Shown: positions 13,709 through 24,370 of the stretch, in pieces
Position numbering within the stretch: position 1 is the stretch's first letter
How the letters are laid out: every line of letters begins with the position of its first letter
NCBI GenBank assembly: GCA_963573305.1
Contig: OY754329.1
Location: 146,889,266-146,953,265 of the forward strand
DNA: 64,000 nucleotides
Source: Pyrrhosoma nymphula
Lineage: Eukaryota; Arthropoda; Insecta; Odonata; Coenagrionidae
Direction of reading: 5' to 3'
The notes under the pieces: generated by a model
What the model saw: the letters and a program-made list of their open reading frames with translations, nothing else
Database searches by the model: none
What the model was told of the DNA's origin: nothing
Program-made: the position numbers and the translations under genes

Positions 13709-14109
13709 ATTGGTTGGTCGGCTGGTTACTTCGGGAAGGCGATCAACAACTGATGTCATTGACGCCATTAAAGAAGGGTTGATAAGAAAATGATTACAGG
13801 AGGAAAGGATAAAGTGTGGACAGAAACCCGATGTGTATGCCAGTCTACTCTTACCCAAGGAAAAAAATGGTACCACAGCTTTCAATTACATTTCACGGAC
13901 GGAGTGAAACACTTGGAATGATGTCCTGATAGCAACTAAGCAGGGATCGAGATCCAACTGAAAAATCTGCGCCACTTTCGAGAATCAAACCTGTGCCCCT
14001 TGAACGGAGAAAAAAAACTCCAGCCATAATACCAACCCGATCTCTGTGATCTGTGGTACCTGGTTCGGGAAGCAGAGGGATAATAACAGGTTCGCCACCC
14101 AATGCTACT
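13709..14109 (-). repeat. SINE-like interspersed repeat, interrupted by piggyBac
   Basis: Shares two blocks with the repeat at 8009-8400. Read on the minus strand it contains a pol III B-box-like GGTTTGATTCTCG (about 13979-13991), suggesting a tRNA-related SINE. It ends at the TTAA where the piggyBac element begins. Beyond the other end of that element (after 17942), sequence with an A-box-like TAGCTCGCGTAGTGG appears on the minus strand, so the piggyBac may sit inside this repeat. The A-box/B-box distance is unusually large, so the SINE reading is tentative. Confidence 0.4.
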
Positions 14110-14113
14110 TTAA

Positions 14114-14144
14114 CCCTCCCTACCTAACTGGGTCTTTTTTGACC
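14114..14144 (+). repeat. piggyBac left terminal and subterminal repeat
   Basis: Begins CCCTCCC directly after TTAA and runs into TACCTAACTGGGTC, then TTTTTTGACCCC. It pairs in inverted orientation with 17878-17938. Another inverted partial copy (GGGGTCAATTTTGACCCC followed by AGGTAGGG) lies at 14297-14323, inside the left end. Confidence 0.8.
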
Positions 14145-14768
14145 CCAGATCATAGAAAAAGTTGAATAACTCATTAATTTTTAGTTTTATGCATCATATT
14201 TTAGGAATTCTCCAATAAAACACTTTTGCATCGACTCCATTTTTCATTTTAAAAATATTTGCCGCAATAAACGTTTAAAAAAGTACTTTCTTTCTTGGGG
14301 TCAATTTTGACCCCAGGTAGGGTATGTGGGACTAAAATCTCCCCGAACGTACTTCAATGCTAGGAGATGAATTTTCATCTTCTTTTAGAAATATTTTATT
14401 AGAAAATAGCTTTTGTGATGACTCAGTCATGTAAGGAAAATATGTTATCATATTTTATCATAAACTGAGTAATATAATGAATGTTAAAATTATTAAAAGA
14501 GAAGAAGATCGTAGAGCTATGGATTCTCCGGATGTATTTCCCTCGTATGTGATACCGAGTTAGATATTCCGGTAATATACACCAACCTTTCAAAAAAACT
14601 ATATTTCAACTTAGTGAAACAAATAGTGGCTTAGCTATTCAAGTGCAAAATCTATTACATATCAGCAGTTTTCAAATGGGTGAACTTAAGCAGTCGATCA
14701 CATTCACCTCACCCCATTACATAAATGCTGCTGAATGCCATAAAGTGATAGCTAGCATACTATGTTTT

Positions 14769-15200
14769 CAACTTGCTCTGCAGCTTCTAATGCAACTATT
14801 ATCTGTACAGAGCTGATTCATCGTCAACAGTGTTTTATTTGTATTCATCAACACCTCATTAATGTTTTCTCCACGCGCAATTTGACTCCGTAATATTCGT
14901 CCTCCTGGAACGAGCTCAGCTGACATAGAGAGAATTAGTAACTTGTGGGTTCTCCTTCGACGATTGTAAAAGCCATCATTGCTTTGCAACTTCTAATCTC
15001 ACAATTACCTTCGTAGAGCTGATTCGTCATCAACAGTGTGTTTTCTTTGTAATCAGCAATACACTATCAACTGTTTTCTCCACTCGTATTTTGACTTTGT
15101 AGTATCCGGCTTCTGATACGAACTCGGCTTATTTAGTGAGAATATTCAGAGAAACTCGTTGTCACTCCTCCGACGACTGCAGAAGTTATAGCTGTCCTCG
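14769..15200. repeat. Tandem duplication of about 206 bp inside piggyBac
   Basis: Two adjacent diverged copies share CTTCTAAT, GAGCTGATTC (14810 and 15016), CATCAACAGTGT, TTTTCTCCAC and later blocks at a constant offset of about 206 bases. It lies upstream of the transposase remnant. Its role is unknown; it may be part of the element's 5' region or a nested sequence. Confidence 0.7.
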
Positions 15201-15643
15201 CTCAAGAGTATCTCCCGCACTGGCATTATTAGAAAACCCGTAAGCACTACTTTATTAACGTTAAAACTATTACTTTAGTACTATTTTTATGTTATTTACG
15301 GGAGATTGTTCTGATTCATGTATTTACTAGGTAATATGAAGTTTTTGAAGCCACCCTTAATTCCACTTTCGTTTTTTTTCAGATCTCGTAAGGAAATAAT
15401 CACGATATTTTTGTGAGAGAATTGAAGGAATCGGTAAGTTTTAAATAGTGTACCTAGTGGATTTAAGGAGAAATCCACAAAAAAAACTCAGGTTTTGAAC
15501 GTCATATGTATTTTTTGAAAGGTTAGTGTTGTTTTATTTGCCAAGTGTGATCTTATTGCAACTCCTACTGATTCCGCTGTATTTATATGCATATCTCCTC
15601 TTGTCTAATGCAGGCACAGGTCATACAAGAATAATTCCTAATA

Positions 15644-17440
15644 ATGGCAGCCTATAGGGTCAAATTTGCTCCTGGATACTGCGAAGACAAATCCCTAAAC
15701 GATTTATTTGGCTCAGATAAAGAAAACATTCAAAATGAGAGTGATGGAAGTGAAGCAGAGGAAGACAACAGAGGTGGAAACACAGTAACAGGAGGAGGAC
15801 GAGTTTTATGAGAAAATAAAGGCGTAAGTGCCAATGAAAGCGATTCACTGATCACAATGAGTAAGGATGGAAAAATAAAATGGGATACATTTGAACCAAA
15901 GACTACTGGAAAAATATTATCCAGGAATATCATCAGGTAGGACGCAGGTTTCCCAGGGCATGTTCAGTGTGTGGAAAAATCTAAGTTTTTTTTCGAATCT
16001 TTGTTGCTGATTTAATGGTAGAAAAAATTTGTTAATAAACGAATCAACGGGTAAATCAAGCTAAGGATAGAAAAACCTTAGAAAAATGGAAGAGCCTCGA
16101 TTCCATTGAATTAAAATTTGGCTTTGAATGGCTGGTGTATCACTAACGGTGTTCAAAAAGGGCGTGGAAAACCTTGGAAAAAATTTGGTCGGATGAATTT
16201 GAATTTCCGATCTTTAAAGCAATTATGTCAAGAAGTCGCTTTAAAATATTCTGAGCTGTTTAAGATTTGATGATAAAGAAACACGGGAAGGACGTAAAAG
16301 AGAAACAAAAAACAAGTCAGAAGGTGTGTCAGAAAAAATGAACTTATTTTCTTGTGCATGTAAAAGTTCATTCATTCCAGCTCCCAACATCACTTTTGAT
16401 AAACATTTATGTACTTTTAGAATTTAAAGATAAACATTTATGTACTTTAGAGGAAGTTGTGCTTTTAAAGAATCTATATATTCCCTAGAGTCCAGAAAAA
16501 TACGGCATTAAAATTTGGATGGCTGTTGATTGCGAAAATATGTAATTATAAATTTGCAAATCTACGCAGGTAAACATGGAGAAATGCGTTAAATACAGCG
16601 AAGGAAGCGGGTAGTAATGGATTTGGCGAGTTACTTGAGTAGGACTGGTCGAAACAACACAAATCATTTTTTTTAAGTTTTGATCTTGGCCAATATTTAT
16701 AAAAAAATATCTCTAACAGTCGTGGGTACTATGCGGAAAAATTTCAAGGAATTTCCACCAACAATGCTCACATAAAAAACCGGGAGATTAATTCCTCACA
16801 TTTTGCACTTTCCAATAACACTCTTTTGACCTCATACGTCCGCAGCAAAGGAAAATCAGTGGTTATATTGCCTACTCAACATATGGCATCTGAAATTTGT
16901 TCATCTGAAAAGAATAAACTGGAAGTGATTCTCTACTACAACTCTACAAAATTCAGTGTGGATACTGTAGATCAAATAGCCCGACAGTATTCTGTAAAAA
17001 GAGACTTTAGAAGATGGCCATTGGTCATCTTTTTTGATATCGTGTATCTCGCAGGTATAAACGCATATCAAATGTATTTGAGAAAATACCCCTCATTCTG
17101 TGGAAAAAATCCTAGGCGACGGATACTTTTTGAATTGGCAAAAGAATTGATAACATCTTTAATTCATCGCCGGGTATGAAAAGCCGGATGCCGAACAAAT
17201 AAAATTCGGACTGCGATAAAAAATTCTGGGATTGGCAGAGAAACCGTGTCCAATAATAAGCATGGTAGATGTTCCATTTGCCCTCATAAGAGTGACAAAA
17301 AACAATATATTGTAATGTATGCAACAGATACCTGTGCGGTGATCATGTTCAACAAAAAAGCGTCTGCATGCAATGTGACAGTAATGATGGTGGAGATGAA
17401 GATTCAGATTAGAATTTGGCACAATTATTTTGAGTCATGA
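15644..17440 (+). pseudogene. Broken piggyBac transposase
   Basis: An ATG at 15644 opens an N-terminal segment of 55 codons with an acidic Ser/Glu/Asp-rich stretch, then hits a stop at 15809. Fragments continue in changing frames. Around 16490-16530 a PEKYGIKIWMAVD segment matches the region of the first catalytic Asp of the DDE-type transposase. The longest piece (16826-17179) has YYNSTKFSVDTVDQ, RQYSVKR, RRWP and AGINAY, characteristic of the C-terminal part of the catalytic core including the last Asp. At 17246-17440 a Cys-containing tail (CSIC) corresponds to the family's C-terminal zinc finger. Multiple stops and frameshifts make it non-functional. The family identity is firm; the exact exon limits are not. 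Confidence 0.88.
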
Positions 17441-17877
17441 AATTTTTTAGAAGATTTTATTTTTAGTACCTACGATTGGTTTGGAAATAATTATACCCAA
17501 CAGAAGTCTAATCTTTTAAAATTTGTGCTGGTGAATTACAATACTTGTGTTCATCTAAAAAAAGTTTTGGGGTTATGTTGCAAATGTTTTAATATTTTAA
17601 TGTTATATTGTATTCCCCTATTTACCATATGTACTTAAATACGTAGTTGGGTAAATTTAATCCTCATTATCAAACACTAAATATTATAATCTATACTCAT
17701 ACATAATATTATACTCGAGTGCCATCAAAAGAATTGTAATAATTTTTTTGTAAATTATGCAATGTGTATTATGCTCTGGTATTTTTTTGTTATTTATCTG
17801 AAATGTATTAAATTAAAATACACATGAACATAAGTCATTGGAATATTATTATTTCTTAAAATACATAATATTTACGA

Positions 17878-17938
17878 TGGGGTCAAAAAAGATCCCAAGT
17901 AGGTAGGATGTAATTTTTTTTGTAACAGGTGGCGAGGG
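17878..17938 (-). repeat. piggyBac right terminal and subterminal repeat
   Basis: On the minus strand it begins CCCTCGCCACCTG, has a T/A-rich spacer, then TACCTACTTGGGATC and TTTTTTGACCCC, matching the left subterminal motif. The spacer makes this end longer than the left, as in other piggyBac elements. Confidence 0.8.
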
Positions 17939-17942
17939 TTAA

Positions 17943-20049
17943 ATAATACCGCATTACAGCCACTACGCGAGCTATGAAGATCCAGGCACCAGTTTTCTTG
18001 AATATAAATTCGAAAAATAGCTACTATATTTTGAAGGCAGAATACATAAAAATAACCCCAGAAAAATTGATGATAAAGTTCCCATTTTTCCCTATCAGAC
18101 CCATTGCTTCCATTAAAAATATTCTCCCAAAATAAGTAATTCATTTTCAGAAAACCAATCAATATTTTTGGGTCGCAAAGAAGGTTACAATAACCACCTA
18201 GAGCATTCAGAGCGAGAGTTATAGCATAGTGATGCGCAACAATAAGACTAAAATAATATGATTCTCAAATCGTTTGAATACTCCGTTGAATATTGAATGG
18301 ATCAACAAATGAAGAAAAGTTAGGATGCTTATAAATAATACGGTTGGCATTTCGCTTACTACTAAATTCATACAAAGACTTGTTTAGTAAGTAAAATTGA
18401 TGGACGAAGAGCTTTTTTCAGATAAAGGGAAATAGAAGACAGGAGCTTATCGCAAAACCTTAATCAAGGTGAAACTCAAATTAAAGTATGAAGCAAAGTG
18501 TTAATTACGAAACTTCGTCGTCGGGAAGTTTTCTGATGTGATTTGGAGAATTAAGGAGAAAATTAGCTTCGTAGAGAGGAGAACAAATGCGCAAAAAGCG
18601 GATTAGATAGACAGAAAGAAGTAACTGGCAGTATAAATTAGTAGTCAGAAAAAGTGGATTACGCTGATACGTGACAGGACGATGTAAGCGGTGAGATTGG
18701 AATGCTGGGTAATATAGGGAGAGAAGAAAGGAAACGCAGTTTTGGATGATATGGCGAGGGATAAACAACCTGAAGAACTCAACCGTAGAATTGGAAAGGA
18801 AAAAATATAATGCCTTAAGGAATGCTACGGATACCACGATGATTCGAGAAGCAGAGATTCTCCAAATAACTACTTCTGGGAATACGATTAATTTATGGTT
18901 ATCTTTACCAACGGTAGATTTTGATGTCACTGAGTAAATTTATTGATCTACATCCATTGCAAGGACTCAACGACGGTGCTAATAACTCCTGCATTAATGA
19001 GAATGTGAAATTTTCAAACTAACTGTTATTAAATATCTTTCACAGATGATAACATCAACGTTCAAGAAGAAGTGAGTCTTGTATATTAATTAGCAGAACG
19101 GTATTTGTCAATTTAAGTGAGTCAAATAAAGAAACTAAAAGAAAATTCCATAAAAAAAGCTTCGTGATGATTTTAAGCGGCCTGTCTCTTAGTGAAGGCA
19201 AAATTAATCGTTTTTAGGCTCCGCTTGCTCTTTAAGATGCTGCTCTACGGTTAATTATTTTTGTTACATGTAAATATAGTATTTATCAAATCAAGTTACC
19301 GTTGAATATATTTTGACTTCATTTAGTTTAACTCTTCATTTTTGTCAGTTAAAGGAATATGGGTGTTCTTTAAATCTAGTGTATACTAGAGTTTCTTGAA
19401 ATATGCACGCACATTATGGTTCCGTACCACACAATTAATTTTAGGTGAGAAAGGTTTCATTGAGAGTGAAAATGAGTCAACTCTACAAAAAACAGCGATG
19501 TGTTAGACATACACACTGGTCCTAATAACAAGAAAAGTGGTATATAGATATAAATCTTATTACATATTATTATCTTACATACAATCTATATATAAGGTGG
19601 TGATCAAATGTGGCGAACTATAGCAAACACTGAAAAGCCTATGTATTTACATGCAATAGTTTTTTATCTCAACAACATTTCAATCCAATATGATAAGAAC
19701 ATTTATATTACTTGGGTTACATTATTCTATTTGACCCCTGATCGCCCCGCGAATGTGGTTCTATCACTCTAGTTGCATTGCTCTATTTGATATTTTACTT
19801 CGGTATTATACGCCTCAATCATAGAGTAGCAAAGGTCTTCAAAAAGAAACAAAAGGCAAAGGGAAAACTGGAAAAGGAATAAAAATTGTACTTGGATAAA
19901 AGTTTCCTCACCAAAATTGTCATTGGCAGTATCAGTAATGGCCGCAAAAATGAACTGGAATAACAATCGCTAAGATTTAGCACTACTACGCTTCGGATAG
20001 GTAATAAATAGTATGAGTAGCAAAACTGTAACATATTATAGGCATTGGG
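17943..20049. other. Non-coding intronic DNA
   Basis: AT-rich. The first 45 bases may continue the SINE-like repeat interrupted by piggyBac. ORFs at about 18505-18937 overlap on both strands and show no recognisable domain. Nothing else was recognised. Confidence 0.5.
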
Positions 20050-20262
20050 AAAACTAGTAATTTTAATCTATGCCCTAATATCGCGATCGGTTTTAACTCT
20101 TTGACGTCATTTTCAAGTTAAACGAAAAGGTAGGTAAGAACGCCGCGAACGACGCGAAAACGTTGAAGTCGATCAGGATTAAGTATAAACCACACTGAAT
20201 AAACTTGATTTTTTTAAGCACGTGTATAGTATTCCACAAAGTCAACTCGCAAACCATTCAAG
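20050..20262 (-). mobile_element. Degenerate Penelope-like element derivative
   Basis: Two hammerhead-like remnants face away from each other: minus strand at about 20084-20117 (TTGAAAATGACGTC ... AAAACCGATC) and plus strand at about 20135-20165 (GAAAACGTTG). At the right, 20231-20262 reads on the minus strand TTGAATGG... then GACTTTGTGGAAT. This matches the terminal extension motif of the elements at 22.76 and 26.52 kb (TTCAAT..., ACTTTGTG). No coding sequence remains. The left boundary and target duplication could not be fixed. Confidence 0.5.
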
Positions 20263-22755
20263 CTCTGCCTTTAACCGCGCCTTCATTTTCGGTTGTTTTT
20301 ATTCGTAGTGTTACGTTTTTGAGTGAAAATACAAACAGAGCAAGAGAGCTGGAAAAATGAATACTCCATGCGTCCTAATTCTTCAAAGCTCTTTACCTTT
20401 GGAAAAAATAAACCTTTTCACGAGAGACCACGATCCCTCAAGGCATTTTCAAAAATGAGATAGAGGAAAAAGTCTGGGAAAAACAGGGGCAGCAGCACGC
20501 ATAAATATTTTGACGAAAGAGGAAGTCATAGGGAATGAAAGGACTAATACGACCTCCGAGGAGAAAGCATCTCCGACTGAGTTTCCCCTCGAGAGCAGAG
20601 GACACACTCCTCTCTTTCCGCCGCGCTGCTAGAGAAACTCCTGCAGCAGCAGAGTGGACCCTTATCCCGGCTCCATATCTTGCCGATTCACCATGTTTCA
20701 ACCGAGAACTACGAAGGTAACTGTCAACTCCTTAGAAGGACTTTTGAGGATGGAAAAATAGGAAACTGGTAAAAGCTCGAGGGTTCACGGAGAGGAAAGT
20801 ACAAGAAAAACAAGGCGTCAGCGGCGTCGGTGAGGATTTATTTCAACATTATATAGTTTGGAGGTAAATCGCAATATTAGGGTGGATAGTTGTGTATCCG
20901 GAGATTAAAGGTACATAAAAGTGTTATCAATAACCATCATGCACCAGTGTATATCAATAAAAATAAATGCATACGCGGCAGAAAGGTCAAAAACATTTTA
21001 TTTGAAATCCATTCCAATGAATAACTCTCCCAGTACAACTGCGGTGTAACATTTTTATTATATTAGTTAGAAATATATTTTAGAAAACGCTCATATTCAT
21101 TAATAACCTTGTAACAGTAACTTGGACACTGAATTACTTTACTGATTTACCATAATTTTTTACGTCCTCCAGAAGTGAAAAATACATATTTTTCATTAAG
21201 TATTAAGTTTTTACCCTCATGACGAACCCGGTGGCATTACTGCGCACGGAAGAGATATAAAAAGCCCTCGGGATAAAAAAGTAATTCGCTTCAGTTGCTA
21301 CGTGCCGATGACGAGCAGAATAAAAACTAAAACTAATAGGCACATGGTACTAGGAGTGGTGTTCCGAGAACGCTATTTTCAACGCCCGCGTAGATACGGA
21401 AGGAGTTGCGTCGCAAAAACGAAGAGATCCTCGAGGAGAGAGGCAAGTCTCTGGGAGACGCACTCGTCACACGAGAGAGGAAGAGCAGCCATCGAGGGAA
21501 AGACGTCAGCGAAGCGGCAGGGGGGACAGGAGGGGGGTGTTGTTACTTGACGGAGGCGAGGAAGCGGAGGAGAGTGCCGGAGAAGAGAGTCGTAGAAGTT
21601 GAAAAAATAGGGGTTTGCTCCTCTTAACACAAACCAAGAAATGGATGATACAGGGGTGCGTTCTGAATTGCACAGTTATTTCATTTCTATCATAAGGGGA
21701 CTGGTAGATATACATTTAGGAAAAATTGTAGCCCGCGAAGGTGAAGAAGAGTGCAAAATAAATGGGGCTCTTATGGGTTGCAGAAGAAGATAAACAACAA
21801 TTCAGGCGGCACATGTCATAAAGTTTGCGAAATAATACGGCATTCTCATTTGTCGCCTAAGGTGAATAAAATAATTGCAAGAATTCTTGAACGTTCGTAA
21901 GACGCTAATGTTTTTAAATTTCTCGACACGTATTCAGATAGAGCGGAGTAAATTGCTAACGACCGCCATGGTTTATAAAAGCGAGTAAAATAAGATGTTT
22001 AGCGAGAACGAAAATCTTTTACTACTCAAACTTTATACTAATTATCAACTTCTTCCAGGTAGAGAAAGGTCTAGATCGTCTTTAAAACTATTTTGAACCA
22101 CAAACATTCCGTCTTAAAATCCATTACATATACTTATTCGTTCTTTATATTGGCAACCTAACAACTCCTCTTTCTCCAACCTACAATTCCAATCCTTTTC
22201 CTCCTGTAAACCTACAGAATTCCAGGCTATCACATTAGCTATTTTTATATAAATCTGTACGTAAATGCAAATATACATACAATTAACTGTTAATTTCTGT
22301 TAAAGTTAATCAATATCAGGTAAAAGAACACCGAAAAATGAAGTATAACTGTCAGATAACCATTTACCACTACCAGATAATCATGAAAATCGCATTTCAC
22401 CATCAATTGACATACTGGCTGAAAATGGCCAGTGAAATTCGATGGTATGATTTAAGTCAAACTGTAAATAAAGTTTTACATATCACATCTATGAGGTGTG
22501 GTAGAAGATTGATTTTTAAAGTACATATTTAAGTACCTTACGTTCATTAAAATTCGATACAGGCAGAAGGTTCAACAGGAAATGGTTCGGTGGAAATGGT
22601 TCAGTGGCTTAATTTTTATTTCTTTCATCAACATAAAATGCCTTATTTACGTAAAACGCATTTAGGTAGTATGGTTTTTGTCAACCCGTATGTACCATTC
22701 CAGGACTAAATACTATCTATACTATTTACCAATTGATCGGATAAACTGGTAAGCT
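20263..22755. other. Non-coding intronic DNA with GC patches
   Basis: Mixed sequence. GC- and CpG-richer patches lie at about 20530-20720 and 21300-21630; the second is purine-biased on the plus strand. ORFs in both are short and present in several frames at once. No protein or RNA family was recognised. Confidence 0.5.
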
Positions 22756-22990
22756 TATAAATTCAATCCGTTCTGGCTTAACTTTGTGGAAGTCCATTTT
22801 CAAATAATGACAAGGTCAACTATGTTTAAATCCACCTGAGGTATTTTAATGGTACTACTAGTTTCAACGCTACGGAGTCATCATCAGGTACCTTATGATC
22901 AAGGTACCTGATGATGACGCCGTAGCGTTGAAACTAGTAGTACCATTAAATTACTCTGTGGATTTAAACATAGTTGACCTTGTCATTAAT
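22756..22990 (+). mobile_element. Minimal palindromic Penelope-like element derivative
   Basis: A 182-bp inverted repeat (22806-22987, six-base centre at 22895-22900) is preceded by a 50-bp extension containing TTCAAT and CTTAACTTTGTGGAA. TGGTAAGCT occurs on both sides (22747-22755 and 22991-22999) and is a plausible 9-bp target duplication. Each arm has a hammerhead-like motif reading outward: CTGATGA, stem II, GAAA, then the palindrome ACTAGT. There is no RT or endonuclease sequence, so this is a non-autonomous form with two pseudo-LTRs joined tail to tail. The extension shared with 25.8 kb supports the assignment. Confidence 0.72.
22908..22939 (+). ncRNA. Hammerhead-like ribozyme motif (right arm)
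   Basis: CTGATGA (22908-22914), one extra T, a 5-bp stem GACGC/GCGTT closed by loop CGTA, GAAA (22930-22933), then the self-complementary ACTAGT and an A. This is the arrangement of minimal hammerhead motifs described in Penelope-like elements, where the short stem III implies dimer function. The extra T before stem II departs from the canonical core, so activity is doubtful. The left-arm copy on the minus strand has one stem II mismatch. Confidence 0.5.
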
Positions 22991-23062
22991 TGGTAAGCTA
23001 ATGGTTTCAATTAATTAGTAGGGAAACACTTGTAACTGGTTTACCAGTTTTTTTGGCTACTG

Positions 23063-23099
23063 CATTACAATATATACTGCTCGGATATATATTGTAATG
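23063..23099. repeat. 14-bp perfect hairpin
   Basis: CATTACAATATATA at 23063-23076 is matched exactly by its reverse complement at 23086-23099 around a 9-base loop. It lies shortly right of the palindromic PLE derivative. Its function is unknown. Confidence 0.7.
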
Positions 23100-24129
23100 G
23101 TTCATCGTAAATTCGGTCTGTCATGAAGCAAACCATTCTCCTTCACGTTCGCCCTGCATTAGAAATGACACCGCCTTTAACGCTCCACAGACCCATTATT
23201 ACCCTAAACATCAACCATTTCCTTTTGTTCATCTTTCCTTCAAAAACTTTCTTTCCCTCAAAGCCTTGTCAAAAAAAAGCCCCTTCCATCGTCTTTCTTT
23301 CCGTAATCTTTATCATTTTCCACTAGATCAAGGCCATTACTCAAAGGACGCCAATATTTTCTTCCTCAATACCCAGGCTGCGGAACCATGCAACGCAACG
23401 GATCGGATGAATGCTTATTGGGTTAAACATCCACCAAGTTTAGAGAAATGAGTTTCCCACAAAAATAGACGACACAAAAGGCATGGCAAAAGGGACATAC
23501 GGAGGGAAAAGTAACAACGGGAATGCAAAGAGGGTAGCAGGAAGGGAATGGGAAAAGAAATGAGATGAAAGAGAAAAGAAAAGAAATCGCCCACACTTCT
23601 ACACTCAGAATTCAACGACTCACATTCGCCTCGCATTTAGCGAATTACATTGTGTCGAGGAAGTGGAAAAAAGTAGAGAAGAAAGGACGGAAATGGGGAA
23701 AAGGATACGGACAAGAAAGGAATAAAATTTAAAATATATATACGAACGATGGCGAGGGTAGGAGAAGAAAAAAAGTGACTTGAAACAAAACACAAACGAA
23801 ACATGGCGGTGAGGCTCTGACGACACGGCGAACAGAATAACTCGCCCCCCCACCACATTCGGCGATGTCTTAGCCCCGCGCAATGGCGACCGCTGTCCGC
23901 CCAGATCCGCCTCGCCGAGAGCACAAAACATATAAAAAAACCCCACGTATCACTTAAGTGGAGGGAAGGGGAGGCAAAAACACTGTAAAATATGATAGCG
24001 ATGTTCATTTGCATTGATAAAGATATTAACAATTAAAAGCACACATCAGTTATTCAATACGCCGCATATCTACAAGTTAACCATTAAAAAATACCAGTTT
24101 CTCATGCAAATTAAACTTCATCATCAATT
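23100..24129. other. Non-coding intronic DNA with a purine tract
   Basis: A purine-rich plus-strand tract lies at about 23460-23720, with a small GC patch at about 23815-23915. Minus-strand ORFs here are low-complexity Ser/Phe/Leu sequences and are not credible genes. Confidence 0.5.
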
Positions 24130-24370
24130 AGAGAGGGGAGCGTGGTGGCCTAGTGGGTAGATACGCTTGGCTACTGATCGAAGGGTCCCGGGTTCAAATC
24201 CGGGTGAAGCCTTTGGACGCCCCTGGAGAAAAAAAATCCTCGAAGTGCGAGGTGGCCCAGGGAAAGAAACTGGCCCCCTACCCTGAATGTGTGAATTTCA
24301 CACGCCTGTGGCTTAGTCCGGGGTGAGCTCTACTCTCACCTGTCATAAACCAACCTTCGGGTTGAATCAC
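24130..24370 (+). mobile_element. tRNA-derived SINE
   Basis: The head has a pol III A box TGGCCTAGTGG (about 24137-24147) and a B box GGTTCAAATCC (about 24191-24201) at tRNA-like spacing. It is followed by a non-tRNA body running through GAGGTGGCCCAGG and GTGAATTTCACAC to about GGTTGAATCACTGAG. Imperfect CATCAATNAGA-like sequence occurs just before the head and just after the body, and may be a worn target duplication. The family name is not known to me. It is transcribed, if at all, by pol III, and has no coding capacity. Confidence 0.78.

Larger units (their letters stand above)
14110..17942 (+). mobile_element. Decayed piggyBac-family DNA transposon with TTAA duplications
   Basis: The element runs from 14114 to 17938 (3825 bp) and is flanked by TTAA at 14110-14113 and 17939-17942, the target-site duplication of the piggyBac superfamily. 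The termini are CCCTC... and ...GAGGG. Next to them is a shared subterminal motif, TACCTA then GGG(A)TCTTTTTTGACCCC. It sits immediately inside the left end but about 32 bases inside the right end, which is the asymmetric terminal layout known from classical piggyBac. The interior holds a broken transposase on the plus strand. Many stops mean the element is no longer autonomous. Confidence 0.88.
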
